In this document: piece after piece, positions 1 through 5,597 of the stretch
How the letters are laid out: each line of letters starts with the position of its first letter
How positions within the stretch are numbered: position 1 is the first letter of the stretch
From: JBGOUJ01 sp041477005
GTDB taxonomy: Bacteria; Acidobacteriota; Terriglobia; Bryobacterales; JACQDG01
Reading direction: 5' to 3'
NCBI GenBank assembly: GCA_041477005.1
Contig: JBGOUJ010000525.1
Span: 1-5,597 of the forward strand
Length of the DNA stretch: 5,597 bases
Made by a program: the position numbers and the translations under genes
The notes under the pieces: model-generated
The model's input: only the letters and a program-made list of their open reading frames with translations
Databases searched by the model: none
Told to the model about the DNA's origin: nothing

Positions 1-1681
1 CCGGCGTGGGATGCATCTTGTACCACGCGGTTGCCCGCTCGAAAGCCAGCGCCACGCGCAGCGGCGTGCCTTCCTCGTAGAGCCTCCCGGTGAACAGGAT
101 CCCTTGCGGCATTCCCTTGAGGAACCCGCACGGCACGACCACCTGCGGATGGCCGGTCAGGTTCGTTACGGTAAGAGTCGAGCCAGCCCGGCAGACGAAT
201 ACATCCCACTGCGACATTAGCTTGGCCATCTCGCGCATCAGCAGCGTGCGCGCCCGCTGCGCCCGGATGTACTCGACTGCCGGAATCATCCGGGAAGTGC
301 GAAACGAGTTCGGCCAGTCGCCCGGGCCTTGCCCGCGAAGCTGCTCGACGCCGCCGTCGCGGGTCAGGTCGTCAAACGCGGCCGCCGCTTCGGCCGACAG
401 AATCACCCGCAACCCGTTCGCCGAAAGGGCAGGCAGCTCCATCGGCTCGAGCTTCGCCCCGGCCATTCGGAGATCGTCGAGCGCCTGGTCATAGACCGCC
501 TTCTCCTCGCCCTCCAGGCTCTCGAAGTCCTTGTGCAAAACCCCGATCCGCAGCCGTTCGAGCCGAAGCTCGGGGTCCCAATCGAACGGCTCCGCGGCGA
601 CGGTCAGGTCGCGCCCGTCCGGTCCATAGATCGCGTCGAGCACCAGCGCGCAATCTTCGACCGAGCGGCAGATCGGCCCGATCTTGTCCATGGTCCAGCT
701 CAAGCCCATCGCCCCGTGCCGGCTCACGCGCCCATAGGTGGGCCGGAGACCTACTACGCCGCAACGGATGCTCGGGCTCACGATGGATCCCAGCGTCTCG
801 GTCCCCAGCGAAAACCCGACCAGTCCCGCCGCCGTCGCCGCCGCCGAGCCGGCCGACGACCCGCTGGAGCTCTGCTCCAGGTTCCACGGCGTCTTGGTCA
901 TGCCTCCGAACCAGAGGCCGCCTTGCGCCAGCGCCCCCATGGAAAGCTTCGCCACCAGCACCGCTCCGGCCTTCTCCAGCCGCTCGACCACCGCCGCGTC
1001 ATAGTCGGGGACCTGGTCCTGGTAAGGCTCCGCCCCCCAGGTCGTGCGAATTCCTTTGGTGGCGAACAGGTCCTTCGCTCCCCACGGGATGCCGTGCAGC
1101 GGTCCGCGGTAGCGCCCGGCCTTGATCTCCGCGTCGGCCTTCCGGGCTTGGGTTAGAGCCAGCTCCTCGGTCAGCGTGATCACGCAGTTCAGCTTCGGGC
1201 CGTATTGCTTCAACCGCCCCAGGTACATCTCGGTCAGCTCGGCCGAGGACACCAAGCGCGCGCGCACCAGCGGCCCCAGCTCGGTGACCGGCAGAAACGC
1301 CAGCTCCTCGACCGACTTCCACGCCCGCCTGTTCGGCGCCGCCGAGTGCGTCGGCTGGAACCGCGCCGGCCGCTCCCGCGCCGTTGGGGCGCCCTCCGGA
1401 CCCGGCAGCCGCGGGGTGAAGTGAAAGGCCGGCTCCGTGTCGAGTGGGATGTGGATCTTCCGTAGCCCCTCATACCGCGCCAGCGCCCGGTTCACTCCCG
1501 GCAACATCATCGCGCGCTGCTCGGGGGTGAACTTGAGACCGATCAGCGTGAGCGCCTGATCGAGCATCTCTGCGGTGACGCTCTGCTCCTGCGGCGGCTG
1601 CTGTGCGGGCGCCGGCGCCCCGGCCGCCAGCATGGCCAGCAGCTTCAACCATGCTCTTCGTTCGATCTTCAGCTTCGACAT
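1..1681 (-). CDS. Exported amidase-signature (AS) family amidohydrolase, 3' end cut by the window edge
   Basis: Hydrolyses a carboxamide bond; the substrate is unknown. The frame is open for 560 codons from ATG at 1681-1679 to the left edge. The last visible residues (LAFERATAWYKMHPTP) look like the usual C-terminus of the family, so probably only a few residues are missing. Residues 1-26 form a signal peptide: a basic start with ERRAWLK, which resembles a twin-arginine (Tat) motif, then a hydrophobic stretch ending APA before QQ. Residues 35-95 are an extension (GLKFTPEQR, YEGLRK, PAFHF) that I recall from secreted acidobacterial amidases. The AS domain follows from about residue 115. The Ser-cisSer-Lys triad is visible as K203 (WGAKD), S275 (SGSSAGS) and S299 (GTETLGSIVSP). 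The S275-S299 spacing of 24 equals that of FAAH (217/241). Export argues against the cytoplasmic GatA subunit of tRNA amidotransferase. No clear Shine-Dalgarno sequence precedes the start. It is divergent from the small gene at 2148. Confidence 0.93.
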   Translation of the reverse strand, partial: MSKLKIERRAWLKLLAMLAAGAPAPAQQPPQEQSVTAEMLDQALTLIGLKFTPEQRAMMLPGVNRALARYEGLRKIHIPLDTEPAFHFTPRLPGPEGAPTARERPARFQPTHSAAPNRRAWKSVEELAFLPVTELGPLVRARLVSSAELTEMYLGRLKQYGPKLNCVITLTEELALTQARKADAEIKAGRYRGPLHGIPWGAKDLFATKGIRTTWGAEPYQDQVPDYDAAVVERLEKAGAVLVAKLSMGALAQGGLWFGGMTKTPWNLEQSSSGSSAGSAAATAAGLVGFSLGTETLGSIVSPSIRCGVVGLRPTYGRVSRHGAMGLSWTMDKIGPICRSVEDCALVLDAIYGPDGRDLTVAAEPFDWDPELRLERLRIGVLHKDFESLEGEEKAVYDQALDDLRMAGAKLEPMELPALSANGLRVILSAEAAAAFDDLTRDGGVEQLRGQGPGDWPNSFRTSRMIPAVEYIRAQRARTLLMREMAKLMSQWDVFVCRAGSTLTVTNLTGHPQVVVPCGFLKGMPQGILFTGRLYEEGTPLRVALAFERATAWYKMHPTP

Positions 1682-2077
1682 GAGCCCGCCAGTGTAACGC
1701 AGACAAGCCGTTCCCGCCCGCGGCTCGGAGGCTCACGGACAAGACGCGGTTACTCTCCCGTTGATGGCGCACCCGGCTCGGGCGCCCCAGCCCACGCCCG
1801 GCAAGAGGGCCGCATCCCCCGGCCCCTACCACCAACACCGCCGCTTCAGGCCGCGCTGGGTCCTCCGGTTCCAGGACCCGGCGAAAGCGGGATGCCCGCA
1901 AAAGCGAGCCCCGCCCCGCTGAAAGCGATCCGGCTTCCGGTGATTCCGGTCCGATATTTCGGCCGTGACCTTCTGTTTCCCCGGGCATCCAGGCCGAAAA
2001 GGAGTCGATTTCTTCGGCTCTCACAGCCGGCGGCGGCCGAACGATCTCGGCATAACCAAAATTGTTTTAAACATTTC
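1682..2077. other. Divergent intergenic region without a convincing gene
   Basis: The stretch between the amidase start and the small-gene promoter holds no reading frame that looks like a protein; the open frames are low-complexity Arg/Ala/Pro shadows of GC-rich DNA. What it does hold is a strong hairpin at 1854-1883 with a smaller one beside it (1887-1899), three short AAAGCG direct repeats around 1885, 1902 and 1923, and a doubled TTCCGGT (1935-1941, 1944-1950). No clear minus-strand promoter for the amidase was found. Confidence 0.6.
1854..1883. repeat. Strong inverted repeat (11-bp stem, 8-nt loop)
   Basis: Positions 1854-1864 pair with 1873-1883 around the loop CCGGTTCC. On the plus strand there are ten Watson-Crick pairs and one G-U pair (T1857/G1880). 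On the minus strand that pair becomes an A-C mismatch, so an RNA form would favour plus-strand transcription. A second hairpin, GCGGG-ATG-CCCGC, follows at 1887-1899. There is no T-tract and no upstream plus-strand gene, so a terminator is unlikely. It could be a protein-binding site, a small-RNA or leader structure, or chance in GC-rich DNA. Confidence 0.45.
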
Positions 2078-2106
2078 TTGACTTTTTGTGGCGCCGTGGG
2101 TACTAT
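2078..2106 (+). promoter_or_regulatory. Sigma-70-type promoter of the small AT-hook-like gene
   Basis: The -35 box TTGACT (2078-2083, 5 of 6 consensus) is followed by exactly 17 nt and the -10 box TACTAT (2101-2106, 5 of 6). The run upstream, about 2053-2077, is conspicuously AT-rich for this window (AAAATTGTTTTAAAC) and could act as an UP element. The predicted transcript start is near 2113, giving a leader of about 35 nt before the GTG start at 2148. This is the best promoter in the window and supports the small gene being real. Confidence 0.75.
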
Positions 2107-2130
2107 CAGCCAAAGATACTAGATTGAGAC

Positions 2131-2137
2131 AAGGGGG
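2131..2137 (+). promoter_or_regulatory. Ribosome binding site fixing the GTG start at 2148
   Basis: AAGGGGG is a close variant of AAGGAGG and lies 10 nt upstream of GTG 2148-2150. It decides between this start and the in-frame GTG at 2154. The nearby ATG at 2152 is immediately followed by TGA and cannot be used. Confidence 0.65.
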
Positions 2138-2147
2138 TACCTAACCG

Positions 2148-2321
2148 GTGGATGTGAATAAAATACTGGTCGACGTGCTCCAGGAGATCAAGCGGCTCGA
2201 GGAAGTCGCGCTGTCATTGGGGCGGCTCGCTCGGTCCCGTGGGAAGCGGGGCCGCCCGCCCGTGCATGTGTCGTCGCAGGACTTGCTCAAGAGAGTCTAT
2301 GGGGCGAGCCGGAAGAACTGA
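2148..2321 (+). CDS. Small coiled-coil protein with AT-hook-like RGRP motif
   Basis: This 57-residue protein has no function that I can name. Residues 3-28 form a clean helical coiled coil: heptad a positions are V3, V10, L17, L24 and d positions are L7, I14, A21, A28. It then turns strongly basic (RSRGKRGRPP, residues 29-38), with the core R34-G35-R36-P37 matching the AT-hook that inserts into the minor groove of AT-rich DNA. The tail (SSQDLLKRVYGASRKN) is short, polar and basic. I infer a small dimeric or oligomeric DNA-binding protein, perhaps nucleoid-associated or regulatory. From memory, similar short helix-plus-RGRPP proteins are common in acidobacteria. The GTG start is supported by AAGGGGG at 2131-2137 and by the promoter at 2078-2106. 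It stands alone: the next gene starts 490 bp downstream. The RGRP core could also simply be a basic linker. Confidence 0.7.
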   Translation: MDVNKILVDVLQEIKRLEEVALSLGRLARSRGKRGRPPVHVSSQDLLKRVYGASRKN

Positions 2322-2345
2322 GCGGTCGAGGGCCGATGTCCGCCC

Positions 2346-2366
2346 GTTGACGGCTTCGCCGTCTAC
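2346..2366 (+). terminator. GC hairpin downstream of the small gene, possible terminator
   Basis: GACGGC (2349-2354) and GCCGTC (2358-2363) pair perfectly around a TTC loop. Two further pairs lie outside one T-T mismatch (G2346-C2366, T2347-A2365). It begins 24 nt after the small gene's stop, where a terminator is expected, but no T-tract follows, so intrinsic termination is uncertain. Confidence 0.3.
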
Positions 2367-2519
2367 CGAATAGCTCCGGAGCGGCTCGTCCCCTCAAGCT
2401 GGGACTCGATCAGGCGCTCCCCCGTTGCCGTCCGCCGCCGCGGCGCTTGGTTCACGCCGGCCCGAGTGCACCGGTTTCTCTCGCGACAGCGCTAACCCGC
2501 CGGCGCGGTCAACGTCCCT

Positions 2520-2680
2520 GGCTACGCGCCCGCGCGCGAGGTTTGCCGCGTCGATTCCGGTGTAATACCCGGAGACCCACTCCGGGCTACCCGCCCGCGC
2601 GCGAGGTTTGCCGTTGCCATCCAGCCGGGACGGCACGCTCGAGCTGCTCCGGGCTACGCGCCCGCGCGCGAGGGTTGGCC
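2520..2680. repeat. Three imperfect 29-bp GC-rich direct repeats, period 65-67 bp
   Basis: Copies lie at 2520-2548, 2585-2613 and 2652-2680. Each begins GGCTAC, has a C or G next, and continues CGCCCGCGCGCGAGG. Copies 1 and 2 end TTTGCCG, while copy 3 has diverged to GTTGGCC. Copies 2 and 3 also share CTCCG just upstream. The intervening segments (36 and 38 nt) do not resemble each other. The array probably represents a dispersed intergenic repeat family or local duplication. The three-copy array with even spacing recalls CRISPR, but see the rejected list. Confidence 0.7.
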
Positions 2681-2783
2681 CCGCCTACCTGGAGGGCGCC
2701 CGCCGGCGCCTCCGAGGACGACCAATGCCCCCGGCCCTCACCGTCGTTGACGTCCGCGCCAACTCCCTGTCGGCGCCGGCAAT

Positions 2784-2813
2784 TTTACCTGGGCGGAGCA
2801 GTAGGCCTATAAT
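2784..2813 (+). promoter_or_regulatory. Possible promoter with TATAAT overlapping the peptidase start
   Basis: A perfect TATAAT lies at 2808-2813. A weak -35 candidate TTTACC (2784-2789, 4 of 6) lies 18 nt upstream. Transcription would begin about 2820, that is at or just before the ATG at 2821, giving a leaderless mRNA. An exact TATAAT is uncommon in DNA this GC-rich, but the weak -35 box keeps confidence low. Confidence 0.4.
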
Positions 2814-5424
2814 GACGCCAATGGCCTTCCCGTCACTCCGCTGTCGCCTGCTCGCCGTCTCTTTGCTGGCTTCGACTCTCGCCGCTGCGCCGCTGCCCAC
2901 GCCCGAGCAGTTCGCCGGTTTCCGGATGGGCGCCGACCGGAAGCTCCTCCGCTGGGACCGCATCGTCGAATACATGCGCTTGGCCGCGGCCGCTTCGCCC
3001 CGCGTCCGCGTCGACGAGCTGGGCAAGACCACCAATGGCAACCCGTTCCTCGCGGTCACCATCAGCGCGCCGGAAACGCTCGCCGACCTGTCCCGCTATA
3101 AGGAGATCCAGCGCCGCCTGGCCTACCCCCACGACCTCGCCGAGTCTGACGCCGCCGCGCTCCTGGAGCGCCAGAAGGCCGTGCTGCTGATCACTTGCAA
3201 CATCCATTCGACCGAAATCGGCTCCAGCCAGATGTCGCTCGAGCTGGTCCACCGGCTGGCCACCGAGGATTCCCCCTTCGTTCGAAACATTTTGGACAAC
3301 GTGATTTTCCTGCTCGTGCCGTCCTTGAACCCCGACGGCCAGATCATCGTTACCGATTGGTACACGAAGAATATCGGCTCCCCCTGGGAGCACAGCTTCC
3401 TGCCCGAGTTATATCACAAATACACAGGGCACGACGACAACCGCGACGCCTTCATGAACACCCAGGTCGAGAGCCGGATGATCAACCGCCTCACTTACCA
3501 GGATTGGTTCCCCCACGTTTTTCTCGACGAGCACCAGATGGGCAACACCGGCCCGCGCATCTTCGTGCCGCCGTTCAAGGACCCCATCAACCCCAACGTC
3601 GATCCGCTCATCTGGCAGATGAACGGCATGCTCGGCTACGCCATGGGCGCGGCGCTGAACGCCCGCGGCTATGCCGGCGTGATCTCCGACGCCATGTATA
3701 CGAGCTGGTGGCAGGGCGGCTTCCTGATGCAGGCGTGGTGGCACAACATGGTCGGCTTGCTGACTGAAGTCGCGAGCGCCAATGTCGCCACGCCGGTTCA
3801 GCAGGAAATGGCCCGCCTGGGCGAAAGCCCTCGCGGCTCAGAACCCTCCGCCGACGAGGCCCGCGAGCAGTTGCGGAACCGCGACCCCCGCCGGCCGCTG
3901 CCGCCGCCGCGCGACGTGACGCCGCGCGGCAGTTACCCCCATCCCTGGCTCGGCGGCAAGTGGACCCTGCGCGACATCGTGGATTATGAGCTCGCCGCCA
4001 CTTACGGCCTGCTCGAAGCCGTGGCCAACAACCGGCGCCCGCTCGTCCGCAGCTTCTACCGCCTCAACCGCAAGCAGATCAATCTCGGCTCCAGGGAGGC
4101 GCCCTACGCCTGGATCATCCCCCGCGGCCAGCACGATCCGGTCGCCGCCGCGCGCCTGGCCCAGCTTCTTGAAGAGCAGGGCGCGGAAGTGCGCCAGGCG
4201 GCGGAGCCGTTCCAGGTCGGCGGCAAGACCTATACGGCCGGCAGTTATGTCTTGCTGATGGCTCAGCCCTTCCGGCCCTTCGTCAAGGATCTGCTCGAAA
4301 AGCAGAGCTATCCGGCCCAGCGCTCCGCCCCGGGCGGCCCCATCGAGCGCCCCTACGACGTGACCGGCTGGACGCTGCCTTACCAGATGGGCGTCGAGGC
4401 CGTCGAGATTCCCAAGCGGTTCGAGGCAAAGCTCGAGCTGTTGAAGTCGGTCCCGATTCCGCCCGGCCGCTTCGAGGCCGCCGGCAGGTCCGCCGGCTAC
4501 TATGAAATCTCCAACACTTCCAATAACGCGGCCATCGCCGTCAACCGGCTGCTGAAATCCGGCGCCGAGGTTTCCTGGTCGAGCCGCGGCTTTTTCGTCC
4601 GCTACAAGCCCGGCCTCACGCCGCAAATGGAAGACTTCGCCCGCCAGCTCGGCATCGACATCCGAGCCCTGCCGGCCGCTCCCGCCGAGCCCATTCACCG
4701 GCTGCGCTCGGCCCGCCTGGCCCTTTACCGCCCCTGGCTGCCCAACATGGACGAAGGCTGGACGCGGTGGCTGCTCGAGCAGTACGAATTCCCCTACGCG
4801 CCCGTCCGCGACCCCGACATCAAGGCCGGCAAGCTCAACGAGCGCTTCGACGCCATCCTGCTGGCCGACCAGTCCAAGCAGCTTCTGCTCAAGGGCGTCG
4901 ACAACGAATGGACCCGCCCCGAGCACCGCGGCGGCCTGGGCAGCGAAGGCGTGGCCGCCCTGAAGGAATTCGTCCGCGCCGGCGGGACCCTGATCGCGCT
5001 GGGCGGCGCTTCGCTCCTGCCCATCGAGGAATTCCCGCTACCTCTCAAAAATGCCTTAAAGGGCCTTCGCCCCGACCAGTTTTCCTGCCCCGGCTCCATC
5101 CTCCGCGTCTTCGTCGACAACGCGACCACCCCCATCGGATACGGCATGACCGAGGAAGCCTCGGCGGTGTTTTACAACAACGTGGCTTTCGAGCCGACCG
5201 CGCCGCTCGGCGACGCTTCCGTCCGCGCCATCGCCAAGTACCCGGCCGGCGACATCCTGAAAAGCGGCTGGATCGGCGGCCCCGAATATCTCTACGACCG
5301 CACCGCCGCCGCCGAAGTGACCCTGGGGAAAGGCCGCGTGATCCTGCTGGGCTTCGCCGTCCAGCACCGCGCCCAGCCCCACGGCACCTTCAAGCTGCTG
5401 TTCAACTCGCTCTATGGCCAGTGA
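2812..5424 (+). CDS. Exported M14-family zinc carboxypeptidase-like metallopeptidase with C-terminal GATase-like region
   Basis: Probably cleaves peptides or amide-linked substrates outside the cytoplasm using one zinc ion. With the ATG at 2812 the protein has 870 residues, much longer than a classical carboxypeptidase. Residues 1-26 are a signal peptide (RCRLLAVSLLASTLAAAP). The M14 domain spans about 35-330: zinc ligands H132 and E135 (NIHSTE) and H241 (LDEHQMG), substrate-binding R211 in DDNRD, LNPDG upstream of it, and catalytic E319 in LLTEVAS. All expected catalytic residues are present. A Pro/Arg-rich linker follows (about 345-390). Residues about 631-800 resemble a glutamine-amidotransferase-like fold (RFDAILLADQ; GGLGSEGVAALKEF at 707, AGGTLIALGG), as I recall for large bacterial M14 proteins; I see no Cys nucleophile there. 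The ending GTFKLLFNSLYGQ looks natural. An AGG 6 nt upstream supports ATG 2812, while the TATAAT box would favour ATG 2821 (867 residues). A structured RNA begins directly after the stop. Confidence 0.92.
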   Translation: MTPMAFPSLRCRLLAVSLLASTLAAAPLPTPEQFAGFRMGADRKLLRWDRIVEYMRLAAAASPRVRVDELGKTTNGNPFLAVTISAPETLADLSRYKEIQRRLAYPHDLAESDAAALLERQKAVLLITCNIHSTEIGSSQMSLELVHRLATEDSPFVRNILDNVIFLLVPSLNPDGQIIVTDWYTKNIGSPWEHSFLPELYHKYTGHDDNRDAFMNTQVESRMINRLTYQDWFPHVFLDEHQMGNTGPRIFVPPFKDPINPNVDPLIWQMNGMLGYAMGAALNARGYAGVISDAMYTSWWQGGFLMQAWWHNMVGLLTEVASANVATPVQQEMARLGESPRGSEPSADEAREQLRNRDPRRPLPPPRDVTPRGSYPHPWLGGKWTLRDIVDYELAATYGLLEAVANNRRPLVRSFYRLNRKQINLGSREAPYAWIIPRGQHDPVAAARLAQLLEEQGAEVRQAAEPFQVGGKTYTAGSYVLLMAQPFRPFVKDLLEKQSYPAQRSAPGGPIERPYDVTGWTLPYQMGVEAVEIPKRFEAKLELLKSVPIPPGRFEAAGRSAGYYEISNTSNNAAIAVNRLLKSGAEVSWSSRGFFVRYKPGLTPQMEDFARQLGIDIRALPAAPAEPIHRLRSARLALYRPWLPNMDEGWTRWLLEQYEFPYAPVRDPDIKAGKLNERFDAILLADQSKQLLLKGVDNEWTRPEHRGGLGSEGVAALKEFVRAGGTLIALGGASLLPIEEFPLPLKNALKGLRPDQFSCPGSILRVFVDNATTPIGYGMTEEASAVFYNNVAFEPTAPLGDASVRAIAKYPAGDILKSGWIGGPEYLYDRTAAAEVTLGKGRVILLGFAVQHRAQPHGTFKLLFNSLYGQ

Positions 5425-5597
5425 GGTTCAACGCCATCGGCTTTCCGACGTCAGCGAACGAGGCGGCGGTAGCTGCCCTAAGGTAGTCACATACCGGGGA
5501 GTTCGATACAAGCGAACCCTGTGAGCTTCGCATCTCTTTGTGAGGTAGGATCACTCCGGTTCGGGTGAGGCGAAGCTTCGCGCTAAATCGCTAAGGC
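5425..5597 (+). ncRNA. Structured RNA, candidate HEARO / IscB omega-RNA (partial, runs off the window)
   Basis: This segment has no plausible protein but folds almost continuously as RNA. Seen directly: hairpin 5431-5451 (ACG, bulge CCA, TCGG-CTTT-CCGA, CGT); 5462-5477 (GGCGGC-GGTA-GCTGCC); 5482-5495 (GGTA/TACC); 5497-5520 (GGG, bulged A, GTTCG paired with CGAACCCT); and 5551-5568 (TCACTC/GGGTGA). An 8-bp long-range helix (AGCTTCGC 5524-5531 with GCGAAGCT 5570-5577) encloses the last hairpin. The blocks GGTTCAAC, AGCGAACGAG, CCTAAGG, GGGGAGTTCG, AAGCGAACCC and GCTAAGGC resemble, as I remember it, the HEARO RNA family. HEARO is the omega-RNA that guides IscB, an RNA-guided nuclease of IS200/IS605-like transposons related to Cas9. 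It normally lies just upstream of iscB on the same strand, which would be beyond the right edge. No rho-independent terminator separates it from the peptidase gene, so read-through is possible. Structure is well supported; family identity rests on recollection. Alternatives are another transposon-associated RNA or an intron end. Confidence 0.55.

Larger units (their letters stand above)
2322..2811. other. Intergenic region between the small gene and the M14 peptidase
   Basis: No convincing gene is seen here. The peptidase frame stays open back to 2608, but that upstream part runs through the direct repeats and reads as Arg/Ala/Pro-rich noise before the signal peptide. Contents: the hairpin at 2346-2366, a 10-bp palindrome GCTCCGGAGC at 2373-2382, three GC-rich direct repeats between 2520 and 2680, and a TATAAT box at 2808-2813. 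Confidence 0.6.

Noticed and set aside
1470..2024. 184-residue minus-strand frame overlapping the amidase start
   Set aside because: It overlaps the amidase N-terminus in another frame, is low-complexity, and the amidase frame has a signal peptide and family motifs.
1892..2122. 76-residue plus-strand open frame
   Set aside because: It lacks a ribosome binding site, reads through the promoter of the small gene, and has composition typical of an antisense or intergenic frame.
2520..2680. CRISPR array of three repeats
   Set aside because: Repeat copies differ from one another, the unit is extremely GC-rich with a CGCGCG run, only two spacer-like gaps exist, and no cas gene is in the window.
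2608..2811. Upstream extension of the M14 peptidase to ATG 2608
   Set aside because: The extension translates the direct repeats, is Arg/Ala/Pro-rich, and would place 68 residues in front of a clear signal peptide.
3838..4926. 362-residue minus-strand open frame inside the peptidase gene
   Set aside because: It is the complement of the M14 coding frame in high-GC DNA. The plus-strand protein has recognisable catalytic motifs and this one has none.
5462..5505. Similarity to the 23S rRNA segment around helix 69 (GGCGGC, then CCTAAGGTAG), a known homing-endonuclease target region
   Set aside because: The match is limited to short blocks, the intervening loop is missing, and sequence after CCTAAGGTAG diverges from the rRNA. 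The segment folds into its own hairpins, so it is not an rRNA fragment.
5501..5517. tRNA T-arm-like hairpin (GTTCG...CGAAC)
   Set aside because: No acceptor stem, anticodon arm or CCA end can be placed around it; it fits better as one hairpin of the larger structured RNA.
5570..5581. 12-bp perfect palindrome GCGAAGCTTCGC as an operator
   Set aside because: Its left part pairs better with AGCTTCGC at 5524-5531 as a long-range RNA helix, which explains the sequence without a separate DNA site.

Overview
The window is GC-rich DNA with long intergenic stretches and genes for exported enzymes. The protein style is a secreted amidase with a long N-terminal extension, a large exported M14-type metallopeptidase, and a tiny coiled-coil protein with an RGRPP tail. 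This suggests an acidobacterium of the Solibacter/Bryobacter type. That assignment is inference from remembered family resemblance, not from a marker gene.

Layout: (1) Positions 1-1681, minus strand: an almost complete amidase-signature hydrolase with a signal peptide. Only the extreme C-terminus lies off the left edge. (2) 1682-2147: a divergent intergenic region with a strong 11-bp hairpin, and a very good sigma-70-type promoter in an AT-rich island. (3) 2148-2321, plus strand: a 57-residue protein with four clean coiled-coil heptads and an AT-hook-like RGRP core. (4) 2322-2811: non-coding, with a small GC hairpin, three imperfect copies of a GC-rich 29-bp direct repeat about 66 bp apart, and a TATAAT box that overlaps the next start codon. 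(5) 2812-5424, plus strand: an exported zinc carboxypeptidase-like (M14) protein of about 870 residues with all expected catalytic residues and a C-terminal glutamine-amidotransferase-like region. (6) 5425-5597, plus strand: no protein gene, but nearly continuous RNA secondary structure beginning directly after the peptidase stop codon.

The last region is the most interesting part. Its run of hairpins and one 8-bp long-range helix indicate a structured RNA. From memory its sequence blocks resemble HEARO, the omega-RNA that guides the IscB nuclease of IS200/IS605-like transposons. If so, the window ends inside the left end of such a transposon, iscB should lie just beyond the right edge, and the natural guide would be the last codons of the peptidase gene. 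I could not test this identity.

The two enzymes probably both act outside the cytoplasm on amide or peptide substrates. They are on opposite strands and are not an operon, so no shared pathway is claimed.
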